From Xiphydria camelus (lineage: Eukaryota; Arthropoda; Insecta; Hymenoptera; Xiphydriidae), in contig OY783199.1 in NCBI GenBank assembly GCA_963678675.1, forward strand, positions 4,099,501 through 4,163,500: a DNA stretch of 64,000 nt. The letters run 5' to 3'. Under the pieces are notes generated by a model. It saw nothing but the letters and a program-made list of their open reading frames with translations. It searched no databases and had not been told where the DNA came from. A program made the translations under genes and the position numbers. This document shows, one piece after another, positions 45,056-56,285 of the stretch (position 1 is its first letter; the number at the start of each line of letters is the position of its first letter).

Positions 45056-45480
45056 TAGAAGTATCGTTGGAACGATGGAATCCAAGAATTTTGATATCGC
45101 TTCGACTCCTGAATTCAGGAATGGAGTACATGCGAAATTGAATCTACAATGTCGGATACAATCGGGTACCTTAATCTGGTCTAACAGCGCGAGGAATCAT
45201 GGAAACTGAAGTTTTCAACGAGGAATTCGGTTCTTTGGAGAGAAAGCGCGCTTCGAATTATTTCCATTGCAATTTACCGCGCGAAATGCCCAAGCGAGTG
45301 TAAATAGATATAGCGAATTGTTAGTGCTGCAACTGAACATAATTTCGAAATTAAATTTACTCGAATTATCAAAAATACGAATGAGAAATGAGACCGAACG
45401 TGATGTGATTCCGGAAAGTACAGATTTGTTAATGAAATATGAAAGAAAATATTATGTTTTCGTACACCAAATCAACAATA
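45056..45480. other. Unassigned AT-rich DNA
   Basis: A 73-codon plus-strand frame (45267-45488) has no domain. Confidence 0.4.
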
Positions 45481-45960
45481 TCTCATAGTTTCTTTTGTAT
45501 ACGTGAAACTAATAACCGTGCTTTTCGTAATCAGCTCAAAAAACTATATACGATAGGATGATCGAGCAGTTGATTCAAGAGACTTTAATTTTTAGTAAAT
45601 ATCAAGGGGTACTTTTCAAAAAAATCGAAATCTCTGGAACCGAATTCTCGATCACCCTATTTGGCGTTTCTTTTTTCATGTCGATTTCGAAAATCGCTGA
45701 TTTATTGGGGGACTTTCAAAGAAACACCGAGATTTCGATGCTTTTATGGGGAGAAATAATGTTCTCTTACATATAATAGCTGATATCTTATGTTTTCTCT
45801 GACATAGTAACCTAAAAACCGTGCTTTTCGTAATCAGCGCGGAAAAATACATAAGCTAGGATGATTGATCTCAGAAATTTCGATTTTAGACAAAATCTCA
45901 AGGGATCTCAGGTTTACTTCTTTCATGCATTTCCTATTAAATCTCATCAGAATCGCGACA
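45481..45960. repeat. Dispersed repeat Y2, two units 303 bp apart
   Basis: AACCGTGCTTTTCGTAATCAG occurs at 45514 and 45817, each followed by an A-rich block, TAGGATGAT, and AATTTCGATTTTAG or TTTAATTTTTAG. The first unit also carries ATCACCCTATTTGG, related to Y3. Confidence 0.65.
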
Positions 45961-47021
45961 ATGGCGGCTCTCAAGATTCTATGAGAGCCCCGTTACTTCC
46001 TTGTTATTTATTCTCTCTTTCTTTTCCCTCTTCTCTCTCTCTCACTCTCTCTTTTTCTCTTTCTCCTCTCTCCCTCTACCCATCCTTTCTCCCTTAGCTC
46101 AACTCCTTCTCTTTCCCCCTTTTTTTGCGTCTCCTATAGTAGCGCCGAGCCTAGCCTCCCGTTTAATATCGAGCCCGTTTAGCGAGGGAAGATTTTCTAT
46201 CCTGTACCTCATAACGCGGGGTAGTTTCGCGAAACAACGCCGGTTTCATTTCGAGGGCTAATATCTACGTGCTCGGAGTCGGTAAACGTGATACAATTCA
46301 CGTAATCCAAAACGTATGGGTTTATGTATCAGATACGCACGTACCTCTTATGACTTTCATATATCTACATACAAAGGGGTAAGATACCTACTGTAACAGG
46401 CGCCAGAATCAGATTAAAAATCATGCTATTTCCGTACCTCCCGAAATCTCACGTAAAAATATCGAAATTGATCCTCGATGCGGCAGAGTCGACTCTATCA
46501 AATGGACTGCCAAATAAAAATATGTAACTTTAATGAAAAAAAAATCCCCTCTCTGTAACGTTATCCGTATATTATTTACGAATAGCAGTAGCGACGATCC
46601 AATTTGTGAGCCATTCCAATTTACACGATTCCCCTCCCCCTCCTCTCTCGTTCAGAATCCAAAACGAAAAGCGCGCACGCAATATCCAAGGTACAATATG
46701 ACTCGCGAATAAAAAAGCCCTACCGAACAGAGACGTGGAGGACTCTCACGGTTTATCGACCGAGCACTGAGACTTAATTAAGCCCGAAGCATTCGCCGTG
46801 CATTCCTCGGCCCTCTCTCATTCATCCGTCGCATCCGAGTCGTTCGAATGAGAGGCTTTTTATTAATTTAACCCATTACTGCAATGACTACGGTGTGAAT
46901 GGAGGATTAATATTGAATCTTCGTCGGTGCGAATAGTGTCACCGACTGGCACCGTATTCCCCTTTACGTATACAACAACCCCGCCCCACCTTTCATAATA
47001 ATTATCCATGCAACGCGTATA
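45961..47021. other. Unassigned DNA with CT-rich tract 46005-46135
   Basis: The pyrimidine tract ends TCTCCTATAG, which resembles a plus-strand splice acceptor, but no exon is recognised after it. Confidence 0.4.
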
Positions 47022-47583
47022 CACCAAGAGAAAAATAATTGCTAGTGACAAAAAATGTTTCTTGAATCAAGGACGTATGATCTTACAAATTTGTAAAAAC
47101 ACACCCGGGGAAAAGATCTACAATAGTTGAATACGAACCTAATAGGACAATTTATTTCCGATGAATAGGAATTTATTCACACTGAACAAAAGTCTATTTG
47201 AATTAAATAAATGCTCAACTAGATTCGTACTCGATTAAAAAGATATGCAAAACATTGATCTAATTCAAACAGACTTTTGTTCGATGTGAATAAAATCCTA
47301 TTTATCTCGAATACATTTTTCTATTATATATAGGTTCGTATACAACTACATCTTTTCCCTCGGTGTGCAGATTCTTAATCGAAGAATACATATACGTCCT
47401 TGAGACTCAAGAGTACCGACATGGAAGTAAGAAATTCTTTCTTCGCAAAAAAAAACAATTACCCGAGCCTATCAAATATTTCTTTGCGCGAAGAAAACCA
47501 TAACTATTTTCTGAAATTATCTCATTTTTGATTGAAGAAATCATTTTCTTGCTACCAGAAATTATTTCTCTCATTGTCAGTGT
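47022..47583. mobile_element. MITE family B copy B4, split by G1
   Basis: Starts CACCAAGAGAAAAATAATTG after TA; ends TTATTTCTCTCATTG with a second CAGTG-TA a few bases on. Outer blocks AATGTTTCTTGAATCAAG and CGAGCCTATCAAATATTTC are family B. Confidence 0.8.
47101..47366. mobile_element. MITE family G copy G1, nested in B4
   Basis: Ends CACCCGGGGAAAAGAT and ATCTTTTCCCTCGGTG, perfectly complementary over the inner part. Long inverted arms (GAACAAAAGTCTATTTG and complement). Flanked by CA and TG, probably a decayed TA at the family B site. Confidence 0.8.
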
Positions 47584-48776
47584 ACAAATCGGTTCCAGCG
47601 AGTTTCGCACCTGTACCGAGACATTATGATAAACGAGAACCTGCTTTTCTCGCACGACGAAAGCAAATCGCCAAATGACGCGAGCCCGATAAAAGGAGGA
47701 ACCCCCGGGACGTAATTACCGATCCGCATTTTCACCTAACCCGCGAAACGCGCTTACTTACGTACGCGCGCGACGATTTACGACGCTTTTCTTGCGCGTT
47801 AAAGCATACCTAATAGTAGCCCCGGTGTACCCTGCAGAAGAGCCGAGTCATAAATCGCTGCCTATATTCCCTCTCGGAAATGCTCTTCTTACCAGTCGGC
47901 AACATATTACAGACTGTCGCTCTCGCTCGCAATTGCGAGAACAACTGGAGAGCGATGCACTTTGAGGTGCGCTATCGGGTACGAACCAATGTCAATGGGA
48001 ATGTTTCTAAATATAGAGCGTTGCCGATACGAGAATTGCACAGCAAAAATTGGATATGAAACTGTTCCAGGAAAGGATATTTATTACGACGACTCTTCGA
48101 TCGGGTTCGATCGTGTGGATATTGGTGTCGTAACGTCGCTATAAAGTAGGCGTGATAACATCTACGCACATGCGCGAGGGTTGATATCGCTTTGCCGGTG
48201 GTATCTTCGCGTAATGGATACGCGGCTTGCGAAGCGTTACGGAAACATTTCGAGGGTTCCTCGTAGAAAGCTGTAGCCCCACTTTCGAATCCTCAATGTC
48301 CCCGAACGCGACGCGAGAAAGAGATAGGGACGCAAGAGCCGGCGTTATTCGCTCGACATAAATATACTCTTAACGATCGATCTGACGTTCTAATCGCACG
48401 TTCGAACGTATCGGGGGCGTCACGCCAGAAATGCGTATCAACATTTTCCGCTCGTGAAAACATTTAGTTTGAGATTATTTCCTTATCGATGAATTTTTAG
48501 CGGATGGTGATATAAGACTTTCTTAAAGATCGCCTTGAAAAAATATACACGTCGCAGATGAAAAATTTAACGGGAAGGAGATAATCACGGTTCAAGTCGA
48601 TTTAAATGTCTCCGCGAGCAAAAGAAATTAGTGGCAAGGACGTGGCAATTATTTTTTAAATATTGCGAAGATTGCAGGTACTAGTGACGAATTATCGCAG
48701 TTGAAGTCGAAGCATCACCGCGACAAGTCATCAGAAAAAAGATAAATATATACAATAATTTCTCTTTCGAACTCAC
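47584..48776. other. Intron-like DNA 3' of the large exon
   Basis: Lies downstream of the exon's splice donor on the minus strand and contains no further recognised exon or repeat. A continuation of the exon frame to the stop at 48681 would add 31 residues if the donor were not used. Confidence 0.5.
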
Positions 48777-48777
48777 C
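48771..48777 (-). other. 5' splice donor of the large exon
   Basis: On the minus strand the sequence is GTTG|GTGAGT, a consensus donor with the exon ending at 48777. Counting from the ATG at 52469 gives exactly 1231 codons, so the intron is phase 0. After it the frame soon becomes hydrophobic and then ends. Confidence 0.75.
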
Positions 48778-51700
48778 AACTTAACCATCTCGTAATCCCC
48801 CTTCTTCAGCAGGTCCATCAGCTTCTGCCGCTCCATCTCCTCTTTCGTCACGTACACCTTGCACCCCTGCCCCCCCGTCGATCTCCCGGTAAGCGCTTCC
48901 TGCGCCAGGACATTGGCGTAATCGTCGCTCAGTACGCTGTGGCAGTTGAACGACTTCTGCGACGGCGCCGCCAATCCCGGCGACTCCGCAGGTTTCGACG
49001 ACTTGCAGACCGCGATATCCCGACTTACCGAGTCAGCCGGCGTTGACGGAAGTGGGACCGGCATGTCCTGTTTAAACTGCAAGTTCCTCACGAGAATCTC
49101 GTTCACCACCGACGCCGCTGGCACGTCGCACCGCTCTTTGCCGGAGGAGCAAGAAAGACTGTTCGCCCGTTCCCTCTGCGACTTGTCGTCGCGACTAGTT
49201 CGACCGGCCGAGGCTTCGTCGTGTACCTTTGTTGATAAACAACTCTCGCTCGGCTCTGGCTCGTCCCTCGTAGCGCCGCGACCAGACAAACTGCTACTCT
49301 CTCGCGGATGAGTCACCGGGGGATCACTCGTCAGCTTCAGGGTGCTCCTGGTCTCGTACAGCGAATTGGCATCGAGATCCTCCCTGATCGGCATCGATAC
49401 GGAAACTTCCGCCGAAGAGGTACCACCACCCTGAAGAGCATCGTCGTCGACCCTCTGACCGCGCAGCCTCTCGTTTCCCTCGGCTTGAGCAATCGCGTCG
49501 TGATCCTGGAAAGTGCTGAACGTCCTCGGCGGATCGTTCAGAATCATTCGACCCTCTTCCCAGGATCTACCGTCGGGAAGAAACTCCTGATCGCTGAACC
49601 CTCCTCTGTTCGTAACTCTGCCGCCATTGGGCAGTTTTTGCTGGACCTTGAGGCACTGGCTGAGGCCGATTTCCGGGAAGAGCCTGCCGCATTCCTCGCT
49701 CCTCTGGTCCTCCACGATGGTCTCGAGCTGCTGCTGCTGCTGCTGGTCGGCGTGACGCACATCCGTTATACACTCGTAGATGTCTTCGTCTTCTGGCCCA
49801 CGTCTGCACGTCCCTCTTCCCACGCTCTCCTCGTAATGGCCCAGCTGCGATTGTTGTTGTTTGCGCTCGTGGTTTCCCAATAATCTGTCTCCGTAGGCGG
49901 AGGAGGCGGGCACGACGGGCTTCAGGATCGACTCCAGATCGTCGGCGTGGATCACCTGCGCCGCGCGGTGGGATCGCTCGTAAATTTTCTCGATATGCTT
50001 CGGCGTCGCGTAGTGGGACCTGGTCACGGACTCGTTCGCCGTGCTCGTGGCGAAGGTTGCCTGCTGCTCGCGGTGGTGGTGGTGGTGGTGATGGTGGTGG
50101 TGATGGTGCACCTGCTGCTGCGGTTGCTGCAAGGTCGCGTACATGGCGTTGTTGGGCTTGAAGCTGGACGCTGGGCCCACCATAGTCGGGCATTTGGCGA
50201 CCTGCTGGTTGTCGCACCTCGTCGACTGATCTTTCGCTGGCGGTGGTACCGGCAGCTTTCTAGGCTCGAGGGGGTTGCAATTGGTTTTCTGGGGCTTGGT
50301 AGACTCGCTGACGAGGGCCTTGCCGGGGGTCGTGTCGTTTCTGACGCGAGCGATACTGCGCGACGCCACCACTTGACCATAGATCGAGTTCTTTCCGCCG
50401 TCCTCCTTCCTGCAATCGATCACCAAGCGACTCTGCCCGTACTGCTGCTGCGGCGGCGGTTCCTGACGCTGATGACCCCCCCGTCGCAATTCCTTATCAG
50501 CCGCCCTGTCGAACACCGCACCAGAATCCGCCGAGGCGATCTCGATCCTCTGCTGCTGTCGATCCACCGATTTCCCCGAGTCGCCGGCTCTCCTATCGCA
50601 ACCGACGGGCTGCGCATCGACGACCGGCTCCGGGAGAAGTGGGCGCCGACTTTCTCCGTCCTTATTTGGTACGGTCGTCTCCTCCAGCCGCGCGGAGCCC
50701 TTTCCGCCGGACCCGCCACCGCCGCAGGGCCTCGTTCTCGGCCCGGTCTCTTCCTTAATAAGCACCCCGGCATTTTGATTGACGCCGTGCTGCGTTCGCT
50801 TGAAAGACGAACGTCTACCGGGGAGGAGAGGATGAGGGGAGGACTCGTTCGACTGCGAGGAATGTACGGGGTTGGTTGATCTAGTTTTGGGACCGTTGGT
50901 CGATACTCTTTGCGTTGCGATCGCCGGGGTCGAAGAGGTGGATGAAGAGGAAGACGAAGAAGTTGACGAAGACTTGCCCAAAGTGCGTTGAGAACCGTTC
51001 TCCCTGTGAAGGACTGCGGGGGGTTTCGTAGCTTCTCCATTTTCGTTGATGAGCTTTTTCGACCTGAAGCTGGAACTCGGCGGTTCCCTCTGCGGTATCC
51101 TGGATCCAGGACCGTACTGTTCGACCGGTCTGCTGTTCGACGATCCGGTGAAGCCGTAATCCTGTTGCTTCGTCCTGTTCCTTGTGGCCAGGTATTCTTT
51201 GTACGTGCCTCTGCTGGTATTCACTCCGACGCTCACTCTTTCGATTCTCCTTTCGAGCTTGGAATCCTGATCAGTCGATTCCTCGTAGCCGGGGAACGCG
51301 GTTTCGCTCGTTTTCTCCGCCTTGACGTCGCTCGTCGCAATTGTCGAGGTCCTAGCGAGTTCGGAATTGTTTCTACGTCTATCGCTATTACTATTAGACC
51401 TGGCTACGAGGAGCTTATTGCTCTTGGAGTCAAAATGTTGACTCTGAGTCTGACTGAGCCACTCGTCCACCCTCTTCTGCACCTCCCCTTTGCGCATCAA
51501 CAAGTCTGGCAGATCTTTCGAAATCGGAGGAGCGCAGGGAGGCGGCGGTGGGGACGGCAGAGGAAGGGAAGACGTCAGATCGTTACCCTGAGTCCGAGAT
51601 TCGACAACGGAGCCGGGACCACTCGCGGGGTCATCCGTCGCTGTCGCCAATTTGCCCCGCTCTTCTCGCTGTCGATCCCTGGAACGCTGACGCACCTGTG

Positions 51701-52469
51701 TTTGCTGGTTCACTTTCAAGACCGGCTGTTGCGATCTCTCCGGCGGTCGGGGCGGCGTCGCCGAGTGACAGCCGCTTCCCGCGGTCTTCACGGCCGTCGC
51801 CTGGGGCGTCTTCAGCCTGGACCGCTGCAGATTCATCACCACCTCGAAGTTATTCACGTTTATGCTGCCCACGTCGCTGAGATCCGACGATCTCCTGTAA
51901 TCCAGATCCTCGTACTCGTCCAGGATGTTATTGACGGACTGAGTATCGATGGAGCTGGTGCTCTTCGACTTGTTTCTGACGACGCTGTCGTCGCTGCTGG
52001 AGTAACCGTGGCTATTCTCCCGACTGACCTCCCGCTTCGGTCGCAACTTCGGCTTCTGGTACTTGAGCAAAGCGTTCTCGTAGCGTTGCAGGGCGTTCTC
52101 CACGGTCGGCACGCAGCTGTCGGTCCTGCTCTTCTTCAAGGTTGTCCTACCGGCGACTTGCGGAGCTTCCCTGCAGCCACCCGCGCTGCGGACGTCTTCC
52201 TGGTGCCTCGCGGTGGCGCGGCATCTCGCCGGGACGTTTCCGTCGGTGCTGCTCTTGACGACGGGGCTGCCGCGGAAACCGCGCGGCGGAAGATCTCGAC
52301 GCGGGAGGCCCTCGAACGAGGGATACGTCAGTTCCTCCTTGCCGAAGACTCTCGAGGTGCCGCGACGCGGGGTGCTCGCGGCGGTGGAGCCATCTTCGTC
52401 GGCGAAGGGGATGCTTCCGCTTCCGCTGCCGCCAATCGACAATGCTTTCAGAATGATCTCCTCGTTCAT
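48777..52469 (-). CDS. Large disordered protein, 5' coding exon, partial
   Basis: I do not recognise the protein. The frame runs 1231 codons from the first in-frame ATG (52469) to a phase-0 splice donor, without a stop, in DNA otherwise full of stops. An in-frame TAA lies upstream and the ATG has A at -3, so this start is preferred. The protein is mostly disordered: Pro-rich at 303-315, a Ser run at 500-514, twelve His at 788-799 and a Gln run near 908-914. Order is likely at 124-144 (ENALQRYENALLKYQKP), 179-213 (NNILDEYEDLDYRRSS), 317-340 (DLLMRKGEVQKRVDEWLSQ), 820-850 (HIEKIYERSHRAAQ) and the C end (MERQKLMDLLKKGDYEMVKL). No signal peptide or membrane segment was seen. The last helix resembles the entry to ankyrin repeats (KKGDYEMVKL), so the missing exons might encode them; this is a guess. 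Probably a cytoplasmic scaffold or cytoskeletal protein, but function is unknown. Confidence 0.85.
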
Positions 52470-52813
52470 CGTTTGTCTGATTGCCAGAGAATTCACATTT
52501 TGATTGCGGGCTTCGATCGCCCGATGGGAATTCGCTCGTCGCGCGGTGCGATTACACGTAAATTGCCGGCGACAGTCGGCGAATGGGCGGACGGATGCAG
52601 GGGCACCCAATCGATGCGATTTTAATTAGGATCAGGAGCGATCGAGCGCGAGTACCGTGGGGAGGTGGCCGGGCTTAATCAGCGACAGCCGCCCGCGCGC
52701 GGCTATTAATTATGCTTTAATTCGTCGCGAATCGCTTCGTACGAGTGTGCGTCCTACCGTCCGTTCGATAGCGTTGATCGCGACGACTCTCTTCCGCGGG
52801 ACGCGTTCTGGAC
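52470..52813 (-). other. 5' untranslated part of the large exon (inferred)
   Basis: A strong acceptor (TTTTTCTGTTTCAG|GTCC, minus strand) lies at 52814-52828, so the exon may begin at 52813. An alternative weaker acceptor (TTCTCTGGCAATCAG) would start it about 8 bases before the ATG. The longer version contains a start-stop ATGTGA at 52493-52498. Confidence 0.5.
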
Positions 52814-52828
52814 CTGAAACAGAAAAAC
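52814..52828 (-). other. Candidate 3' splice acceptor before the large exon
   Basis: Pyrimidine tract followed by CAG on the minus strand. It implies at least one upstream non-coding exon at higher coordinates, which I could not locate. Confidence 0.5.
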
Positions 52829-53309
52829 GAGCGATGATGCACCTGCTCCGCTGCTATAAAAATTGAATAAATAGCGATATCTATCGAAATCTGACATTCG
52901 CGACCACGAAGTTTGGTGAGAAAAAGTGGAAGAACTAGAAGAGTACTGTTATTGTGGCGTTGCGGAGGCTTGGTGGTTTAAACGGCTGTATTTTTTATGT
53001 TAAAATGAAAGTTGAAATTCTTCCTCCACGTTCTAAATTCAAAAACAGAATTCGTTGTTCAGTTCGAAGTTTTGAAATTCGAAGTGACAAGATGTTCATG
53101 ACATCACTCCTAACATATTCTGCACTTATCCCGAATTTGACGATATATCCTGCTCTTCGAACTCTTTCAACCCCTATAAACTTTCTTTGAGCGAAGTTTG
53201 TACCAGTCCAATTACAAGTATTTTCGATTCATACAAGCATTTTAACACAAATATTCTAAATCACGCATAGAAACTATAAAGTGTACCCTTCTTTGCGTCA
53301 CATTAATTA
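52829..53309. other. Unassigned AT-rich DNA
   Basis: A 78-codon plus-strand frame (52954-53190) has no domain. Would be intron if the acceptor at 52814 is used. Confidence 0.4.
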
Positions 53310-53546
53310 CATAGAGAAAAGTTTGTGGTAACCATTCTCACAATCAATGTGTGCGGTAAGATTGAATTATTTGGGCATATGTGACGTTCAGTACCATAAA
53401 TATGTCGATATTTACTACAAGCGTATCAAGTGTGGCGATATGTACAGTAATTATCGAAATATTTATGAGACTGAACATCATATGCCCCAATAGTTCAATC
53501 TTATCATATGGATTGTGAGAGTGGTCACCACAAACCTTTCTCCGTG
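53310..53546. mobile_element. MITE family S (single copy S1)
   Basis: 237 bp between TA (53308-53309) and TA (53547-53548). Ends CATAGAGAAAAGTTTGTGG and CCACAAACCTTTCTCCGTG. Complementary arms (TAAGATTGAATTATTTGGGC and complement). Non-coding. Confidence 0.8.
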
Positions 53547-53548
53547 TA

Positions 53549-54164
53549 GGCCCCACCTGCATGTCAGATCCCGATAACGATACATTATTTAAAGCGAGTC
53601 TCGAAATTATTTTGCAATCGACCCCGAAAACCGAGCCTTCTTCCAACTTTTCCACATCCACGACACGCAAGCGCGGGGCGAGAATCACTAGCGGACGAGA
53701 CCAATTTGCAGAATCTCCCCGACTCCTCGAGAGGACGGATCGCACCCGACCTTGTATAGAGCCGCTCCTCGTCGAAATCTGACGACGAATGGCGTAGCGC
53801 GCGCGGAGTACGAGTACATACGACGCACGACCCCGGCCACTTCCATAACGAGTCCTAATTGCCTGCCGCGCGAAGCGGACACGTATCTGTGACCCGCCTA
53901 AGGGTATTTCCGGTATAGCGAGCCGATATCCGGCACGAATCTACGTGGTTTCTCGTCAGCGACTTTAGGCCGTGATGCGTGCGCGGACGACGCACTTTGA
54001 AGAGCCGACTTCGTGTATCGAATGCGTAAAAACCGCCGAGCGTCACGCGCGATTCCTCAAGGATTCCACACGGTTGTCGATTTACGCGAGCGGCTCTGCG
54101 ATTGGGTTCTCTCGGAAAATTACCGACATCTCGATGATCCATAGAGACTTGACTGGTGATTTTC
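53549..54164. other. Unassigned CpG-rich DNA
   Basis: Frames under 130 codons without domains. Confidence 0.4.
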
Positions 54165-54385
54165 GGATTTAGCGTGAAAAAATACATGAGATAGGGTAGT
54201 CGATTGTTTGATTCCAAAGATTTTGATTCTTTCCCACAGAATCACCCATATCTCGGTGTAATTTTGAGATTTCTTCCCAATAACTCCATCATCGTCGAAA
54301 TCAGCATGAAAAAATACGTCGAATAGGGTGCTCGAAAGTTCGATTCTAGAGATTTCGAGTTTTGCAAAAGTGTCTAAGATGAGAA
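54165..54385. repeat. Dispersed repeat family Y copy Y3
   Basis: Two internal units: GAAAAAATACATGAGATAGGG and GAAAAAATACGTCGAATAGGG, each followed by a TTCGATTC or TTTGATTC block and AGATTT(T/C)GA. Related to Y1 and Y2. Confidence 0.6.
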
Positions 54386-54752
54386 TCCGAGATGGAATCG
54401 AAGCTGCGAATAATTTTCGAAACGAAGGATTCCTCACGATCGAAAATCGATGTCGATTTGGTCCCCCTTTGTCTCCCGAGACCCGTACCGAATTTGATCA
54501 CCCAGTTCACATTCGCGAGGGTTGCTTGGTATTCGGTAAACTAGAAAGAAATACGTAGATACAGGCGTACCCTCGAGTCTTCGATGTGCATATAATGCTT
54601 CCCATCGCGCGGGGGAATCCCACTCGAAGATATCTCTCCCGGCTCGAATTCTACTTTTAGATGAGCTGCATGCCCGGCCACGTGCACCGAGTTTCTCTCG
54701 CGCGGTGCCGCGGAAAGGAATTTCTCACGATCGCGAATCAAACTCGATTCTA
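54386..54752. other. Unassigned DNA
   Basis: No gene or repeat recognised. Confidence 0.4.
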
Positions 54753-55374
54753 CACTGAGGAAAATAATTTGGTCAATTTAACCAAAATCTTGAAGATGAT
54801 ACACCGAGAAAAAAAATTAGTTGAATCGATTTAGTTGGTTCGAATTATTTCAAGCAATGAAATATTTTTTAATTTATATAATTATGTTTAATCCAATACC
54901 CATTTATTCGCACACACAACTAATATATATATGCTTAATTATTCTAAGTAGATATTCAGTTGCTACGATTTTACACATGTACCTAATCCGCCATATATGA
55001 CTATTTATGTACAGTTGAAACAATTAAGTATTTCTTTAGTATGATAAATATTTATTCACATCGATCATGCTTATACTTCCTACTTCTTGTGATAAACGAG
55101 TATCGAATTAAACATAATTTCCTAAATTCAAATGAATTATATTTAATTACATCGACTAATTTAAACAAACTGTATATCTTTCAACCAAATTTTGTTCTCA
55201 GTGTATGGATCCACCATTTTCTTGATTAAACTGTCCATTTTCTGGTCAAAATAACTAAAAATTTGGTTAGAATAATGAAATATTTGGTTCAACTGACCAG
55301 TATTTGTGTCAGAATAATTAAACGTGTTTAACTAGATGCGTTTTGTCATTTTAAACAAATTATTTTTCTCAGTA
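54753..55374. mobile_element. MITE family A copy A8, split by D2
   Basis: Starts CACTGAGGAAAATAATTTGG after TA and ends TTATTTTTCTCAGTA before TA. The A interior resumes after D2 with TGGATCCACCATTTTC. About 18 bp of A (the CCAAACCGTTTGGTG palindrome) are missing at the D2 junction. Confidence 0.8.
54802..55203. mobile_element. MITE family D copy D2, nested in A8
   Basis: 402 bp between TA (54800-54801) and TA (55204-55205). Ends CACCGAGAAAAAAAATTAG and AAATTTTGTTCTCAGTG. Interior as D1 (CAAGCAATGAAATATTTT, CCGCCATATATGACTA, AATGAATTATATTTAATTAC). Confidence 0.85.
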
Positions 55375-55376
55375 TA

Positions 55377-56081
55377 CCTTCTCCTTCGGTTCTGTATCCA
55401 CTCCAAATTGAAGTGCATCGCTATTAACAATTGCGATGACTCTATTCGTATAATTACGATGTAAAGCGCACCAGCGCGCGCGTGTACGTTTACCCGCGTA
55501 GGTGGAGACGTACGTAGGTGCAGCGCGGTGCGGTTTATTTACCGGAGGCCGCATAATCATCTCGGAATCTCCCACGCCGTGCAACGAAAAGTCGAGATAA
55601 TAAATGTGGCCGCGTCTCGCAACGGAATACTTAAAACGCGTCTGGCTGTACATAGGAAGTCGCGGAGTGTGTTTACAGCGGTCCGTTATATTTTTGTATA
55701 ATTAGCTCGTTAAATCGTACTGACCGCACCAGGGTGCATTACTGGACGCCGGAGCGACGCATCGTCCTCTGCTCCTGTCTCTTGTAGGAGAGAGAGCGAG
55801 AAAGAGGGAGGGCCACACATGAGAGAGATTTAATCTGGAGTGTCTCCGTGGTATATATGCTCGACAAGGATCAGCGTTTAAGCGGCGCACTCTAATTATT
55901 ATGTAAGAAGTCGGTGGATTATACGCTCGAGTGGTTGCCATCGTCGAGTCTACTCGCGTTCTTTTCATGCGTGATATCATTACTCGCTCTTCGACTTCTT
56001 ATCCTCCCTTTTATATCTGTCATTCGCCTTCCCCTTGGCTTCCTTCTCCTATTAATTTCTGATGCATATAATCTAGCAAAC
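55377..56081. other. Unassigned DNA
   Basis: No gene recognised; minus-strand frames of 92-94 codons without domains. Confidence 0.4.
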
Positions 56082-56160
56082 TAAAAAGGTTACTAAAAAT
56101 TACACCAGTCATTAAAAGGTCACTAAAAATGTCACCAGTCACTAAAATGTCACTAAAAAT
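56082..56160 (-). repeat. Short tandem repeats at LINE 3' end
   Basis: About six irregular units of TTTTTAGTGAC(A/C) type (minus strand), some with GACTGGTG. LINE elements often end in short 3' tandem repeats; position just after the stop codon fits. Confidence 0.65.
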
Positions 56161-56285
56161 TTCCCTTCCTAGCTAGCTCGTCCAGATGTCCCTTGTTTCC
56201 ACCATTACTCCTAAAAGTGCAGCCTAAATATTTAAACTCGGTAACCTCTTCTACTATTTTCCATTCCCACCTTCTTTTCTTTATT
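56153..56285 (-). pseudogene. LINE (non-LTR retrotransposon) reverse-transcriptase 3' fragment
   Basis: The frame reads WEWKIVEEVTEFKYLGC followed by FRSNGGNKGHLDELARKG and a stop. FKYLG (56236-56222) with a following NGG...H motif is typical of the region C-terminal to the catalytic domain of LINE reverse transcriptases, near the thumb. The catalytic YADD part is absent, so the copy is 5'-truncated and dead. The exact clade is not decided. Confidence 0.75.

Noticed and set aside
46005..46145. Plus-strand splice acceptor after the CT-rich tract
   Set aside because: The tract ends TATAG but no coding exon with a donor follows; such pyrimidine tracts are common here.
48681..48776. 31-residue C-terminal extension of the large exon product
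   Set aside because: It follows a consensus GTGAGT donor exactly at a codon boundary, and turns into hydrophobic low-quality sequence before the stop. Intron read-through is more likely.
52470..52610. 47-residue N-terminal extension of the large exon product
   Set aside because: The frame is open but has no ATG upstream of 52469; an extension would need a TTG start at 52610. A eukaryotic ATG with A at -3 is preferred.
50988..52625. 545-codon open frame on the plus strand, antisense to the large exon
   Set aside because: It lies entirely opposite a coding exon with strong codon bias. The product is Arg/Leu/Val-rich with no domain, as expected for an antisense shadow.
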